Counted from the stretch's first letter, positions 22,371-34,122 are shown. The stretch: 64,000 nucleotides of DNA from Poecilobothrus nobilitatus (GCA_947095535.1 OX352772.1:228914051-228978050), one strand, 5' to 3'. Notes: generated by a model not told the origin, from the sequence alone. Translations and numbers: made by a program.

Positions 22371-22412
22371 TTTTTGTTCGTTTATCTTTACCGTCCATTC
22401 ATATAAATATAT

Positions 22413-22849
22413 ATAACTGTCGCCTACATATTAAAAAATAATAAATCGGTAAATCAACTAAATAATAATAGTTGGGAATTTGGGAATTTGGTACACACAT
22501 AAAAATATGCATACCAATTTTGTACATGTTTGTACCTACATATGTAGTAAAAAAATTTGGTTTTAAAAGTATGTAATTTAGAATATATTAAATTGCTTAC
22601 TTCTAAATGCTAATGTTTTTGAATTAAAAAAGAATTATTTTGCTTTTTCTAGACAATGTAGATATATATGTATGTATGTACATAACATATATTTTATGAT
22701 TAATTCATAATTATTGTTATTAAATAGAAAAATATTGTTGTTATTTACTATTTTTAAAAAAGACTGGATTTCTTATTTTTAATATATTCTTTTTGTTGTT
22801 TACTGTTTTTACATAATTGGAAATATATTCTTAGTTTTTATACTTCAGA
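22413..22849. other. AT-rich spacer
   Basis: TATG-type short repeats (ATATGTATGTATGTACATA) and AT-rich DNA; no gene seen. Confidence 0.45.
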
Positions 22850-22985
22850 AAAAGGCATTAGTGGTGCAGATCATCATTCCCTAATAGATCTTAATTTAAA
22901 GGCAGCTCCCAATTTAGATATCAATGTTAGGGCCATAATATGCGATTTTAATATGTTAAGAGTTTCGAAAGAAAAGAAAGAAATT
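22850..22985 (+). pseudogene. Endonuclease-domain scrap of a non-LTR ORF2
   Basis: One frame reads SEKGISGADHHSLIDLNLK, resembling the SDH-type C-terminal block of retrotransposon endonucleases (G-x-ADHHSL), then continues about 25 residues. It could belong with the ORF1 at 16.1-17.0 kb. Too short to be sure. Confidence 0.3.
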
Positions 22986-23579
22986 TTAATTATAATTAAG
23001 AAAGGAAAAACACATATCTATATAAATATTATAAATAAACACATTACTTTTATAAATAAAAATGTATAATAAAAATCAATTGATTTGATGAAAAAAAACT
23101 TAAATTTAACACTTGCTTACTAAATTTTAAGTAAATGCATATTAAATTTTACACTGTGTTCTCAAGTGCGGCACATTAATTTGTTTACACATTCATATCT
23201 TTTAAATTCATCGTTTTCAAACCAAGAATATTTTCGAAGCACATATTATTACATATTTTGAAGTATGTACCTATGTATATGTACGCATACAATGCAATGG
23301 GCTACATAAAAAACAATAGTCTTTTATAGAAAATAAAAAACATTTATGGATTACGTATACGTATTGGTATTGGTATGGTGAGTTTAGTAAATTTAGATAA
23401 TGTTTTATTTTGGTTCTGTAATAATTCTGTTAAAAATTCTGTTATATCTTTGTATGAAAATTTAATTTTGAAATTAAGCTAATTTTTCTAATGTTTTTCG
23501 ATATTATTATTTTAAAATCATGTATTGTCATCGGGATCTGATCTAATGAAGAAAATTTCAAGTCTCTAGCTCAACGGGA
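22986..23579. other. AT-rich spacer before NLTR-1b
   Basis: No ORF or repeat of note. The 5' boundary of NLTR-1b is not visible by eye. Confidence 0.4.
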
Positions 23580-26500
23580 AGTGTGTTTAAAATGGCTTCA
23601 AAGATTCCATCCTTTACACAACCAAGTTAATAAAAAGCTGTTAAAAATGGTCTATGATATAGCAAACGTAAAACATTTATTAAACGTAGATTATTCTACT
23701 CATTTTGATATTAATAAAGAAAACCAAATGTACAAAAATAATTTTAACATAGCTTATTTAAATATTCAAAGCTTAAGAAATAAATTATATAGTGTAGAGG
23801 CTTTGATAAATAACAACTTTAAAAACCAAATTCATGTAATTGTACTTACTGAAATTTGGTTGCATATCACAGAAAATAAATTCTACAATATTGAAGGGTA
23901 TAATGCTTATTTTGCCAATAGGGACAACTCTTTTGGAGGGGTTGCGATTTATGTGAGAAATGATATAAATAGTTACCAAATATACGGCGAAGAATTTCAA
24001 AAAAGTAATATTCTGGAAGTTAAAGGTTCTGGATGAAACTTCTATCGATTGTTTTATTGATAAGATAGATTATATAACATCGCAATTCAAAAAAAGTCTA
24101 ATTCTAGGCGATATTAATTTAAATTTACTAAATGCAGAAAAATCGGAGATAAATCTATATTCAAACATTCTATTAAGCAACGGGTTCCTAATTTGTAATA
24201 AGGTTGATCAAGAATTTGCTACTAGATTTGGTAGGAATTCAAAAACCATTATCGATCATTTCATTAGTGATATTATTCAAAGTAAATACTGGTTTCATGT
24301 TTTAGATTCGTGCTTATCTGACCATCAAATGTTTTTCATAAGCATTAATCAAAACTCAATAACAGAGATAAACAATTCTTTTAAAACTATTCTAAATTAT
24401 GAAAGTATAAGTGCGAATAACTTTTGGAATGACCTACCCTCTTCGCAAATTTTGACGAATTAGTTCTTAAAATGAAAGATATCATAAATATTAACACGCA
24501 AATTACTCCAATTAAAAAAAATAAGAAAAAAAAGGCTTGGATCACTCAAGAAATCCTAAGTGAAATGAAAATAAGAGATTCTCTGTTTAAATTTTTAAAA
24601 AAATACCCAGATGATTCCCATACGGAAATATTATACAAAAAACACAAACTTTTAGTTAAAACTTTATTAATCGAGGCAAAAAAAAAATATTTTTCTAATT
24701 TAATTATTAACAACTCCAATAATAGTAAGAAGCTTTGGGATTGCTATAAACATATTATGTTTAATTCCAATATTGTTAATGTAAAACAAACAATAAAAAT
24801 AATACATCACAACTCCATGATACTAGAACGCGAAAATGATATTGCCACCGCCTTTAACGAGTATTTTTCGAATATTACAAAGGAAATAAATATTCCAATT
24901 GATAGTCTTGATCTTAATTATATAAACAAATTCGGAAGAAATATCTATACAAATTTCGACCTCTATCTTACTAATTTAGAAGAAATATCTAAAATTATTC
25001 AATCTCTGAATTCAGCAGCTGCCACGGGATACGATAACATTTCAACCAAATTAATAAAACTATTTTCGCACCGTTTAGCTCCTACTTTAGTCACTCTTAT
25101 TAATAATGCACTTCAATCTAATACTTATCCAAATTCATTAAAAACAGCTGTCATTACACCAGTGTACAAAGGTGGATTAGCAACCGACTGTTCGAATTAT
25201 CGTCCAATCTCTGTATTATCTGGCTTGTCAAAAATTTTTGAGAAAAAAACTTCAAAATAGACTTAACATTTTTATTAAAAATAATCCTATACTAAGTGAA
25301 AAACAGTTGGTTTTGAAGAAAAATCAAATACTACTAAACAAAAAGTTAGAATAAACAATAGCTTTAGTATTAAAAAACCAATATCAAAAGGGGTTCCGCA
25401 AGGATCGATACTAGGTCCATTACTATTTAAATTATATATTGATGATATCTCTCACCTCAAGTTAAAGGGTTGTATCCAGTTATTCGCGGATGATGCCGTA
25501 ATTAAATATGCCGAGGACTCTGAGACGAATATGTATGCATTTATACAACATGATTTACTGTTAATTGAGGAATGGCTAACCAAGCATCGGCTTTTATTAA
25601 ATTTAACAAAAACTAAAATATTATTGTTTGAAAATAAGACACATAGCTCTATAAACTCACTGCAGTATAATAATGTGAATGTAGAATTTGTCAGAAACTT
25701 CAACTATCTAGGTCTAATACTTGACAGCAAATCAAATTGGAGTTCACATATAGAAAAAGTAATTAAAAATATATCTCCATACATATTCTTAATGAGGAGA
25801 CTACGAAAATTCCTTTCTGATCATTCAATATACACAATATATGTATCATCTATAAAATCTTACATTTCCTACCTTTTATCCATTTGGAGTAGAGGTCCAC
25901 AAAATTATCTAAACAAATTAGATATGATGCATAAAAAATGTGTCAAGTTTGCCCAAGAGCTGCCCATGTTACACCCATCTTATTCTATATACAATAATAA
26001 ATATCTAAGCTTAAAAAATATTATATTATTTGAACTCTATAAAACTGCGTTTAAAATCATTCACAACCAACTAAAACATAACTATCAACATAAACATCAT
26101 TCTAAATAGAAACCTAGACATACGTAATCATAATACTAGGAATAGATCCAACTTCTACCTTTCTCTGTTTAGAACAACACATCAAAAAAATAATTGCTTG
26201 TATAACTGTCTTAAAGCCTATATTGAACTGCCAGAACACCTGAAGTTAATTTCTAACCTTAATTTATTTAAACAAAAAATAAAATCAACCTTATTTAGCA
26301 TATAACATTATAAAAAAGACTAGTACAAATAGAAAAAAAATAATAATAATAATAAATATACTAATTACACTAATAAACAAACTAAAACACTAACTAATAA
26401 ATAAACTAAAAACACCAAATAAGATTAAAAAAAAAAGAAAAAAAAAGAAGTGTGAATTAATGGAAACTGTAATATTAATAGTTTAACTATAATATATTTT

Positions 26501-26596
26501 CTTGTTTGTTCAATAATTAATTAATTGATATTACAAAATTTATAAGACCATACAGCATTATGCTAAGGTCCTTGATTTATATAAAAAAAAAAAAAA
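23580..26596 (+). mobile_element. Non-LTR retrotransposon NLTR-1, copy b, inserted in the Polinton
   Basis: ORF2 with endonuclease and RT, then a 3' UTR ending GACCATACAGC...TAAGGTCC and an A tail (26,581-26,597). Same family as copy a by protein and by 3' terminus. It separates the left and right gene blocks of the Polinton. Confidence 0.8.
23581..26303 (+). pseudogene. NLTR-1b ORF2: endonuclease + reverse transcriptase, broken
   Basis: Endonuclease: NFNIAYLNIQSLRNKL (23,745), VLTEIWL (Glu), GGVAIYVRNDI, then after a shift ILGDINLNLL (24,095), IDHFISD and SDHQMFF (24,318). RT: WITQEILSEMK linker, AAATGYDNISTKLIK (25,015), NYRPISVLSGLSKIFEK (25,195), a deletion that removes the palm motif with the first catalytic Asp, then GVPQGSILGPLLFKLYIDD (25,393), LFADDAV (25,482) and FNYLGLILDSKSNWSSH (25,700). 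The C-terminus runs to a stop at 26,303. The missing palm block at about 25,260-25,360 and four or more frame breaks make it inactive. Confidence 0.85.
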
Positions 26597-26690
26597 AAAT
26601 TTATTGTCATTTACATTCAAATCATGTAGATTTCATTTATATATAAATAAAGAAAAAAAAAAAAAAAAAGTTGGTCTTTCAGAAATACAA

Positions 26691-27456
26691 ATGAACGATT
26701 TCCTACAAACAGAAGAATTTAACAAAGAGAAATGTGCTTTTATTAATATTGGACAGTATAATGTTTATGTAACAAATATTAAAAAACCTCTTGAAAAAAT
26801 CAAAGTAACCAAATTTAATAGCTACACATATTATTCATATGATGATTCGGAATTACATTTCGATGATTGGAAGTTTAATTTTTTGCCCACTCTTATTACA
26901 AATATAACTCCTAATCCTGGATTTCCTCGAAACCAAGTTTTCAAAGAATTTTTTAATGAAGTTTTGACATATATCTCTAATCCAAAAAATTATGATGAAG
27001 TAACATTTAAAAAAGTTTCAGAATCTAACCGACGAGATTTAATTCGAATATCACAGACTTTTGATGAAGATAGTTTCTATATAAAAGTTAATTATTAACT
27101 GAATAATGTTAACATTATTAACTGAATTATTTCAACAGAAAAAATATATAAAAAATTTCAAAACAAAATTACCTGAACTATACAAATTAGATGTTGCTAA
27201 TAATAAAGATGAATTGAATGGAATGGTGATGATTTATTCAGATATAATTCAATCATCTGTTTTTGGAAGTAGCAAAGTGCGTGCTTGAGAGCTAATTATA
27301 TAGAAAATTGTAGAATACCTACAAATATTGAATTTGTTTGCGATTAAAATTTGCAACCAATACGGCGATGGAATAAATTTTGTTTCCAGTTACTATCCAA
27401 CAAAAATTGTATTACACTTTAAAAAGCATTGATTGCCATTAAAACAATATAAATAC
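26691..27456 (+). pseudogene. Polinton capsid-type (penton/minor capsid-like) protein, frameshifted
   Basis: First part (to a stop at 27,098): KCAFINIGQYNVYVTN, FNFLPTLITNITPNPGFPR, YDEVTFKKVSESNRRD. Second part in other frames: MVMIYSDIIQSSVFGSSKVRA and, further on, INFVSSYYPTKIVLHFKK to 27,456. The order (I-Y-D-x-I, then a C-terminal V-LHF-K strand) matches a conserved Polinton protein that sits just before the GRG-motif gene in insect and nematode Polintons. The structural role (penton-like) is inference. A poly-A run at 26,651-26,669 lies between NLTR-1b and this gene. Confidence 0.55.
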
Positions 27457-27485
27457 TACTATTCAAATATGACATCATATCAAAC

Positions 27486-27767
27486 ATGGAAAGAGCTTAC
27501 ATGAGATATTATTCCTCTCAAGTAGGTGGAGCAGTCAACGATATTGGGCCTTTATTACAATTTTATCCAGCTATACAAAGAGGTCGTGGTTTTGGAAATA
27601 CATTCTAAAGTTTAATTCGTTACTTAAAGCCAGTCTTTACATCAGGTTGGGACTTAAATAAAAAAGAGGCTATAAACACAAGTAAAAATATTTTTAATGA
27701 TATAGCATCTGGTGCAAACATAAAAGAAGCTGTAATTGATCAAAGCAAAATTTACGGAAATCAGTAG
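27486..27767 (+). pseudogene. Polinton small structural protein with GRGFG motif
   Basis: ATG at 27,486, 93 codons with one in-frame stop at 27,606-27,608. AYMRYYSSQVGGAVNDIGPL, FYPAIQRGRGFGNTF, LIRYLKPVFTSGWD, EAINTSKNIFNDIASGANIK. The QRGRG-x-G motif followed by an L-x-R-x-x-K/R-P-hydrophobic helix and a G-x-x-I/L-x-D-I helix is a recurrent Polinton family, thought to be a minor virion protein. It follows the preceding gene by about 30 bp. Confidence 0.65.
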
Positions 27768-27784
27768 TTAACAAACTGCATTCG

Positions 27785-27910
27785 ATGTATGGTGGAAGAC
27801 AAAGAACTATAAAAAGACAAAGAGCTATGAAAAGACGAACAGTTTCTAAAAAGACCTTTCTAAAATTTCTTCAAGAAATATTGCTTATTGTTTTCAACAA
27901 TAAACTGTAG
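27785..27910 (+). CDS. Short Arg/Lys-rich Polinton peptide (41 aa)
   Basis: MYGGRQRTIKRQRAMKRRTV then a hydrophobic end to a stop at 27,910. Polintons often have a Gly/Arg/Lys-rich ORF or C-terminal extension after the GRG-motif gene. It may be the displaced start of the next capsid gene. It is too short to assign. Confidence 0.35.
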   Translation: MYGGRQRTIKRQRAMKRRTVSKKTFLKFLQEILLIVFNNKL

Positions 27911-28014
27911 ATCAACTACTGCCTCCCCGCTTCTAATTTTGTGCCTTACTATATTAAAATAACTTGAAAACTTCTAATTTATACCTAATATGATTTTAAA
28001 AAGAGAGGAAAAAC

Positions 28015-28305
28015 AGAGGGATCGCCTAGAGCCCCTACAGGAGCTTTTAGCAGTAGTCCGATACCAGACCCTGATTGACCGATATCGGACTCTAAAGGAC
28101 CGATACCGGGCCTTGGGGGCTGTATTTCGAACTTCTGAGGACCGAACCCTCAAGGACTGACACTAGACTTTGGGGACTATATTTCGGACACCCGGGGACC
28201 CCATCCAGATTCAAGAGATGGGGTCGCAAGAATAAGGCCCCACCTTAAAGGGGACCGATATAGGACTTTTGGGGACCGGATATCGGCTCTCCGGAAACAA
28301 GGGTT
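28015..28305. repeat. GC-rich degenerate tandem repeat inside the Polinton
   Basis: About 290 bp at roughly 50% GC (53% by count in 28,081-28,140), in surroundings of roughly 20-25%. Recurring cores GACCGATATCGGAC, GGACCGATACCGG, TTTGGGGAC and TATTTCGGAC recur at irregular spacing of about 25-55 bp. No ORF of interest. The edges are sharp. Confidence 0.75.
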
Positions 28306-28440
28306 AATTTAAAATTAGCCTGTAAAATATTTGTTTCGAGAAATATGAAATACAAACAATTTTACAATTTAAAATTAAATTTTTTTTTCTTTTATTAAAT
28401 AGTAAGCTCTTTATTTTATTTTTTATTTCAATAGTTTTTT

Positions 28441-28671
28441 TTAGGAATCGATACTCGTCATTGGTATTAACTCGAATAGAGCCATGTTCCATCTGGGTTC
28501 GTCTCTTCGCAAGAACTTAATATAGAAACCTACTTTGTTTAATTCGCTTAATTCAGAATCAGTTGACACTTTTTTGTTAAATTTGTCCGGCATGTAAAAC
28601 TTTATTTTTTCATTATCGAACGGATTCTTTACCTCATAAAGTATACTTTTTGCTACTTTTTTATACTCCAT
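28441..28671 (-). CDS. Small Polinton-associated protein, minus strand (76 aa)
   Basis: Intact frame: VAKSILYEVKNPFDNEKIKF, YMPDKFNKK, ELNKVGFYIKFLRRDEPRWN, ALFELI. The pattern (beta-rich; F/Y-x-P-x-K/R-F/Y-x-x-K in the middle; a later glycine-aromatic strand) resembles a family of small single-domain proteins that accompany family-B polymerases in insect Polinton-like loci, possibly OB-fold. A related relic is at 60.7-61.2 kb. The function is not established. Confidence 0.45.
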   Translation of the reverse strand: MEYKKVAKSILYEVKNPFDNEKIKFYMPDKFNKKVSTDSELSELNKVGFYIKFLRRDEPRWNMALFELIPMTSIDS

Positions 28672-28679
28672 ACATCTTA

Positions 28680-29830
28680 TCTATGGCGAGAACATCAATA
28701 TTTTCTTGTTCACCGAGGCGAGGACATCAAAAAATTCTTGTTCACCCTTTCCTAATGTTATTAATTTATTAATGAAAACCTAGAATGTTGAAAATAATAA
28801 GGTTAACAGAAAAAATATTGATCGAAAAAATATCTTACCATTTTCAATTTATATTTTGAATTGGATTTGATTTTAAATTTATTCGTTTTTCAAAGTAAAG
28901 TAAAGAACTATTTTGAATTTTCAAAGCATTGTATACCTTTGAAAGCAAATACCCACAATTTTTTTTAGAAATATAATGCATGCATAGTTTCTTTATTCTG
29001 ATTAATTAAAAAAACTGCATAAACTAAATAATTATTAGTTTATATCTAATTCAATAGAACTATGTCAATTATCATGTAATTTCTTAAATAATTGCGTGAC
29101 ACATATGTACCTCGAATTATTATTTATAGCAATCAGGAACTAAACTAAATTTATTCATAAACTCCTTTGTGAAAACAATAAATCTTTTCAACAACTTGCT
29201 AGTTGTGTTTTCAACATTGACTTCAATACGTGACACATCTCAAACTTGATAGAAAAATTGATTAAATAATCGTGAATAGATAATAATTCAATAACACATG
29301 GAATTTTCAATGCACCAATTAATTTTTAATAGAATGAAAAAAAAACATTTTTTAATTATACATTACATTGTTGCATTTATTTAAATTTAATTTATTTAAT
29401 CATTATTCATTTTATTTTTAAAAACACACCTAAAACTTGTAGCATAGAATTTAATTTATAATAAATTCAATATCTAATATGGTGCAACATTGTTGCAGTA
29501 TTTGAAAAGTTGTCAAGGACTTTTCTAACATTTTGCTATTATTATAAATTGATTTATGACTTTCGCATTTATTTTATTAATTAATTTCAAGTGAAATAAA
29601 AATATTTTAAATGTATTATTTTTATAGTTTATGTATACATATATGAATTACATAAAAAAGTCTTAAAAATTAACATTATGACATACTTACTGTATTATTT
29701 TTAAATCTTAATAAATCCATTATAATTTCAAAAAAACATAAAAGAATTTGTGTAATTTAAAATCGATTCATAACATAAAGTTATATTAATAGCATAACAT
29801 AACGTTATTTTTTATAAAAACAAAAAAAAA
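28680..29830. other. AT-rich Polinton spacer
   Basis: Contains a short tandem duplication (GGCGAG.ACATCAA...TTCTTGTTCACC at 28,684 and 28,713). Otherwise no gene seen in 1.1 kb. Confidence 0.5.
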
Positions 29831-32800
29831 ATTAACTCACAAGACAAGAGATCAAAATTAGCTTGTGAAATCTGTTCCAAGGAATTCACAAGAGCTAATA
29901 GCTTGAAAAAACACTTGAAATTGGTACATAACGCTGAAAAAGAAGTTTTATTTTGCACCCCTTGTGGAGAATATATCTTTAAAAATTTTCAAGCTGCACA
30001 TCTGCGAACAAATTCACATAAAATGAATTCAGCTGAACATGTTACTAAAAATTTACGAAAAATTAACCAGTCTTTTGATGGTAGATTGGAAACATACCTG
30101 CGCGATAATGAAAATGAAGCGATTTTAAATTCCAGAGAGTTTCTCGATTGTATCAAAAATGAAGTTATTGAGTTACTACAATGCTCAGTAAGAAAGCATA
30201 ATGCTATAAAATTCAACCTTGAACTCTTTGGAGATTATATAAAGCCGATTGATGACTATATAGAAAATTTATCAACCAAATCTTTTCAAACCTAAATGAA
30301 AATTCCTACACGTCCGGATGATCTTTCTTCTATATATGATAATATAACAGAGCAGATCCACCAACAAGCTGAAGAGTTTCAGGAAAAAGATAGCGGCTGG
30401 GCGATAATACAAATTTTGCGGGTTGAAATAAATATAAATAAATATCAACCAACCGTGGCTCATCATATATCGCTCTCCCAATATCAATTATTCGAAGGAG
30501 ACCCTGTATAAATGTACGAAATGAAGACGTATACTGTTTCAAGTGGAATATGATATCAGTTATGAAACGACTTGCATCACAATCTAATAAATACGAAACA
30601 TCATCATATAAAATTAGTGATATATGTCATTTCCAGCACAATATGTCATTTGGGTATGTCATTTCCAGCACAGTTAAGCGAATTACGTATTTTTGAAGAA
30701 ATTAATGATGATATATGATGATACGAATGTTTTTCGATTGGAGTATAAGAATGCAGAACATGAAATTGTTGGACCTTTTTATATAACGAAATATTAAAAT
30801 CACATAAATCTTATTCAAGTAAATCTACTATTACTTGAAAAAGATGAGAACTTCCACTGTGTTTATATAAAGCATATCTCGAAGTTATTACGAAGTTCTA
30901 TTACATATCATGAACATCAAGTATATATATGTATGTAATTTTTGTTTGCAACATTTCTATGATCCTCAACAGCTTATTATACACAAGGAGGAGTGTAAGT
31001 TCCTACTGAAGACAACAACACTCTAATATATAAAAATTACCAACAACAAATGTTTGCTCCTTTTGTGATTTATGCTGATGCTGAAAGTATTTTATCGCCA
31101 ATTTCCACATGTAACCCTAATCCAGAAATTTCATCAACTATAAATATACATAGACATGTACTCATAGCATTTTCATATGATTTTAAATGTACTTTCGATG
31201 ATTCTTTGAGTGGTTATGAGTTTGTAGGAGTTGATTGTGCAAAGGAGTTTATAACATCATTGGTAAATAAATGCACAAATATATTTCAAAATCATCACAT
31301 GCTAGCGAAATCAATGGCAAATCTAACATTGGGCGAAGAATTACACCAATTAACTGAGAGGAATTGTCACATTTATAGTAAGTCTTTAAATTATATTGAT
31401 AGAGTAAGAGATCATTATCATTTTTCAGATAGATATAGAGGCTCTGCACATTTTTCACGTAACATATTATATAGACGACCTACTTTTTTTCTTATATTTT
31501 TCCATAATTTTAAATACGATTGCCATTTATTGTTTAGGATTTTGAATGAAATTAAAGGTAATATTGCTGTATTACCTTAAATAAAGATCTTTACATTTCA
31601 CTTAACAAACAAATTAGACTTGACGGCGACAATCATTTTTATTTACGTTTTCTTGATAGTTTTAGATTTACGGCTTCAAGGCTTGATTCATTGTGTAGGA
31701 ATTTAAACAAAGAGAATTTAGAGCACATCAGAAAAGCATTTGATTCTGAGGAAAAATTTGAATTAATGAGTCGGAAAGGAGTTTACCCTTATGAATACAT
31801 TGATTCGATAGAAAAACTTTACGAGGAATGTTTACCACATCAAGAAGCATTTAAGAACCGAATGACAAAAACCGCTTGTTCTAATACTGACTATAATCAC
31901 GCAACTACCGTATGGCACATATTTAATTGTAAAAATCTCGCCGATTACATGAAAATATACTTAAAAACTGATGTGATAATATTGATGATGTTTTTGAAAA
32001 TTTCACAAAAATATGTAGAAAAATTTATGAAGATTCTGTTAATTTTTACACTGCACCGGGCTTTACTTGGGCTGCTATGTTAAAATATACAGGTGTTGAG
32101 TTAGAGTTATTAACTGATATTAATATATACAATTTTTTACAAAAAGGAATACGTGGTGGTATTAGTCAATATTCTTTAAGACAATCAAAAGCCAACAATA
32201 AATATATGGAGGAATTTAAAAAAAAATTAATAAAATTCAACATATATTGTTTATTTAGATGCGAATAATTTATATGGCTGGGCAATGTCTCAATATGTAC
32301 CATATAAAAGTTTTCAGTAAGTTGACAATACCGATAGTAGTAATGCAATGGAAATTCCAGATGATTCGGAAATAGGCTATGTTTTAGAAGTAGATTTAGA
32401 ATATCCACATAATCTTCATGATCTGCATAATGATTTTCCGTTTTGTGCAGAAAATAAAATTCCGATCGGTAGCAAAATACCAAAATTATTGCTTGATCTA
32501 AATAATAAACATAAATATGTTATTCATAATCGAAATTTAAAACAATGCCTTCAAAATGGTATAGTACTTCAAAAAGTTCATAAAGCTCTAAAATTTCAGC
32601 AATCTGATTGGTTGTATTAAATAATTTTAATTACCATAGTTCATTTAGATTTACTGAAAATTTAATTGCAATTCAACTGAATAAATCCCAAGTTCTTTAT
32701 AACAAACCGATATATTTAGGTTTCTGTGTGTTAGAACAATCCAAAATTCTAATGTATGATTTTCACTATAATTATATTAAACCAAAATATGGTAATAGAG

Positions 32801-33270
32801 TTTCTTTAAATTATACTGATACCGACAGTTTCATTTATACTATACAAACAGATGATTTTTATTCTGATATACATAAAGATTTAGCCATACATTTTGATAC
32901 TTGTGATTATACTCCTGAAAATCCATACAAATTCCCTTTATTAAATAAAAAAAACTTGGATTATTTAAAGATGAATTCAACGGTAGAATTGTTTCTGAAT
33001 TTATTGGTTTAAGATAAAAAATGTATTACCTTGAGTTGTTTCAGGGTGATCAGGTAAAAAAGGCAAAAGGTGTGAAAAAATATGTTGTAAATGACCTAAA
33101 TTTAAATAATTATAAAGACTGTCTATTAAAAAATAAAATTATATATAGAAAAATGAACAATTTTAAATCATATTTACATGTAATTTACACCCAATAAAAT
33201 AGCTTTAAGTTTTTTAGATAATAAGAAATATATATTACATGATAAAATGCATACCCTTGCATGGGGTCAT
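29831..33270 (+). pseudogene. Polinton protein-primed DNA polymerase B, many breaks
   Basis: The element's own replicative polymerase. N-terminal C2H2 finger CEICSKEF...HLKLVH (C-x2-C-x12-H-x4-H, 29,864-29,930), then a conserved N-terminal region (EEFQEKDSGWAI at about 30,370). Exonuclease: FVIYADAES (Exo I, 31,062) and FHNFKYDCHLL (Exo II, 31,498). YMKIYLKTDVIIL lies at 31,950. Polymerase motif A is YLDANNLYGWAMSQ (32,252-32,293) and motif C is YTDTDSFIY (32,812-32,838), both catalytically complete. The remainder runs to about 33,270. At least ten stops or shifts (for example 30,293, 31,578, 32,083, 32,266, 32,618, 33,010) rule out function. Confidence 0.9.
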
Positions 33271-33454
33271 TGTAAATTACATTAATTTATATAAACTTTA
33301 TTATAATTATTGTAGACATTATAAAACTAATACAGGTTTAGTTTAAGGAAATTTATAATTAAAATTATTAATATAGTTTTTAATGAAAAAACAAAACAAA
33401 CTTTTATTATGAAATGCAAACTTTTTGTTTTAAAACTTTAAAATCTTTTCATAT

Positions 33455-34059
33455 TGAAGTTTTTGAATTTATCTAAATATTTAGCAATTTTAAAGGTTCT
33501 CAAAGATAATAATAATTCGCAAATTCAGCTTTAAAAACTTTTTATGTAAACATTAAATCAAGTTTAAACTTAAGTTCCATAACCAAGAAAATTTTTTATT
33601 AATAAAAATTATTAAGTTTCTCAAAGATAATAATAATTTACCTATTTTTAATCCAGCTTTAAAAACTTTTTTAAATTTTTTATATAAACATTAAATCAAG
33701 TTTAAACTTGAGTTCCAAAATCAATAAAACTTTTATTAATAAAAATAAATCTTTAAATAAATTTAAAACATCAAACACATTAGCTTTTTACTTATACTTT
33801 ACCGCTTAAAAACTCCGTTGCAGCTGCAGCGCCATTGTTTTGCTCCTCTCCACATGATCATGCAAAATATCAAAGACACAAGACCTTTTACACGTACTTT
33901 ACCGCTTAAAAACTTTGCCGTTTAAAAGTTCCACCATTTGCGCCACAATATCTTTATCTGCTAAGCTTTGCTGATTAAAAGCTCCGCCATTTGCACCGTC
34001 AAATCTTTACCTGGTAAGCCTAAAAGTTCCGCCATTTGCACCGCCATATCCTTACTGCT
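33455..34059 (-). repeat. Right terminal inverted repeat of the Polinton
   Basis: Reverse complement of the left TIR. The outermost bases read AGCAGTAAGGATATGGCGG on the minus strand against AGTAGTATAGATATGGCGG at the left end. It has one more outer 56-bp unit and one fewer inner unit than the left arm. Confidence 0.85.
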
Positions 34060-34065
34060 AATGTA
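34060..34065. repeat. Right 6-bp target-site duplication (AATGTA)
   Basis: Identical to 10,651-10,656 and immediately outside the inverted repeat. Confidence 0.85.
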
Positions 34066-34122
34066 AAGAATGAATATAAAAATTTAGCTGATTCACCAAA
34101 AATTTTTGTGCAATTAAAATTT
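34060..34122 (+). pseudogene. Right half of the ORF1 interrupted by the Polinton
   Basis: Reading through the duplication, the frame gives NVKNEYKNLADSPKIFVQLK and then a stop. PKIFVQLK is the strand that follows the VGxxI.xDD segment in jockey-type ORF1, which ends the left flank. So the two flanks belong to one gene. Confidence 0.6.

Larger units (their letters stand above)
10657..34059. mobile_element. Polinton/Maverick element with TIRs and TSD, degenerate, 23.4 kb
   Basis: Self-synthesising, virus-like DNA transposon. It is bounded by inverted repeats starting AGTAGTA / AGCAGTA and by a perfect 6-bp duplication. Plausible Polinton genes inside: integrase with chromodomain (minus), packaging ATPase, small basic protein, a tandem-duplicated gene, two capsid-type genes, a small minus-strand gene and protein-primed DNA polymerase B. 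About 10.7 kb in the middle is later insertions, so the original element was near 12.7 kb or larger; intact Polintons are typically 15-20 kb. Major capsid protein and cysteine protease were not found and were presumably lost. All large genes have stops or frameshifts. Confidence 0.85.
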
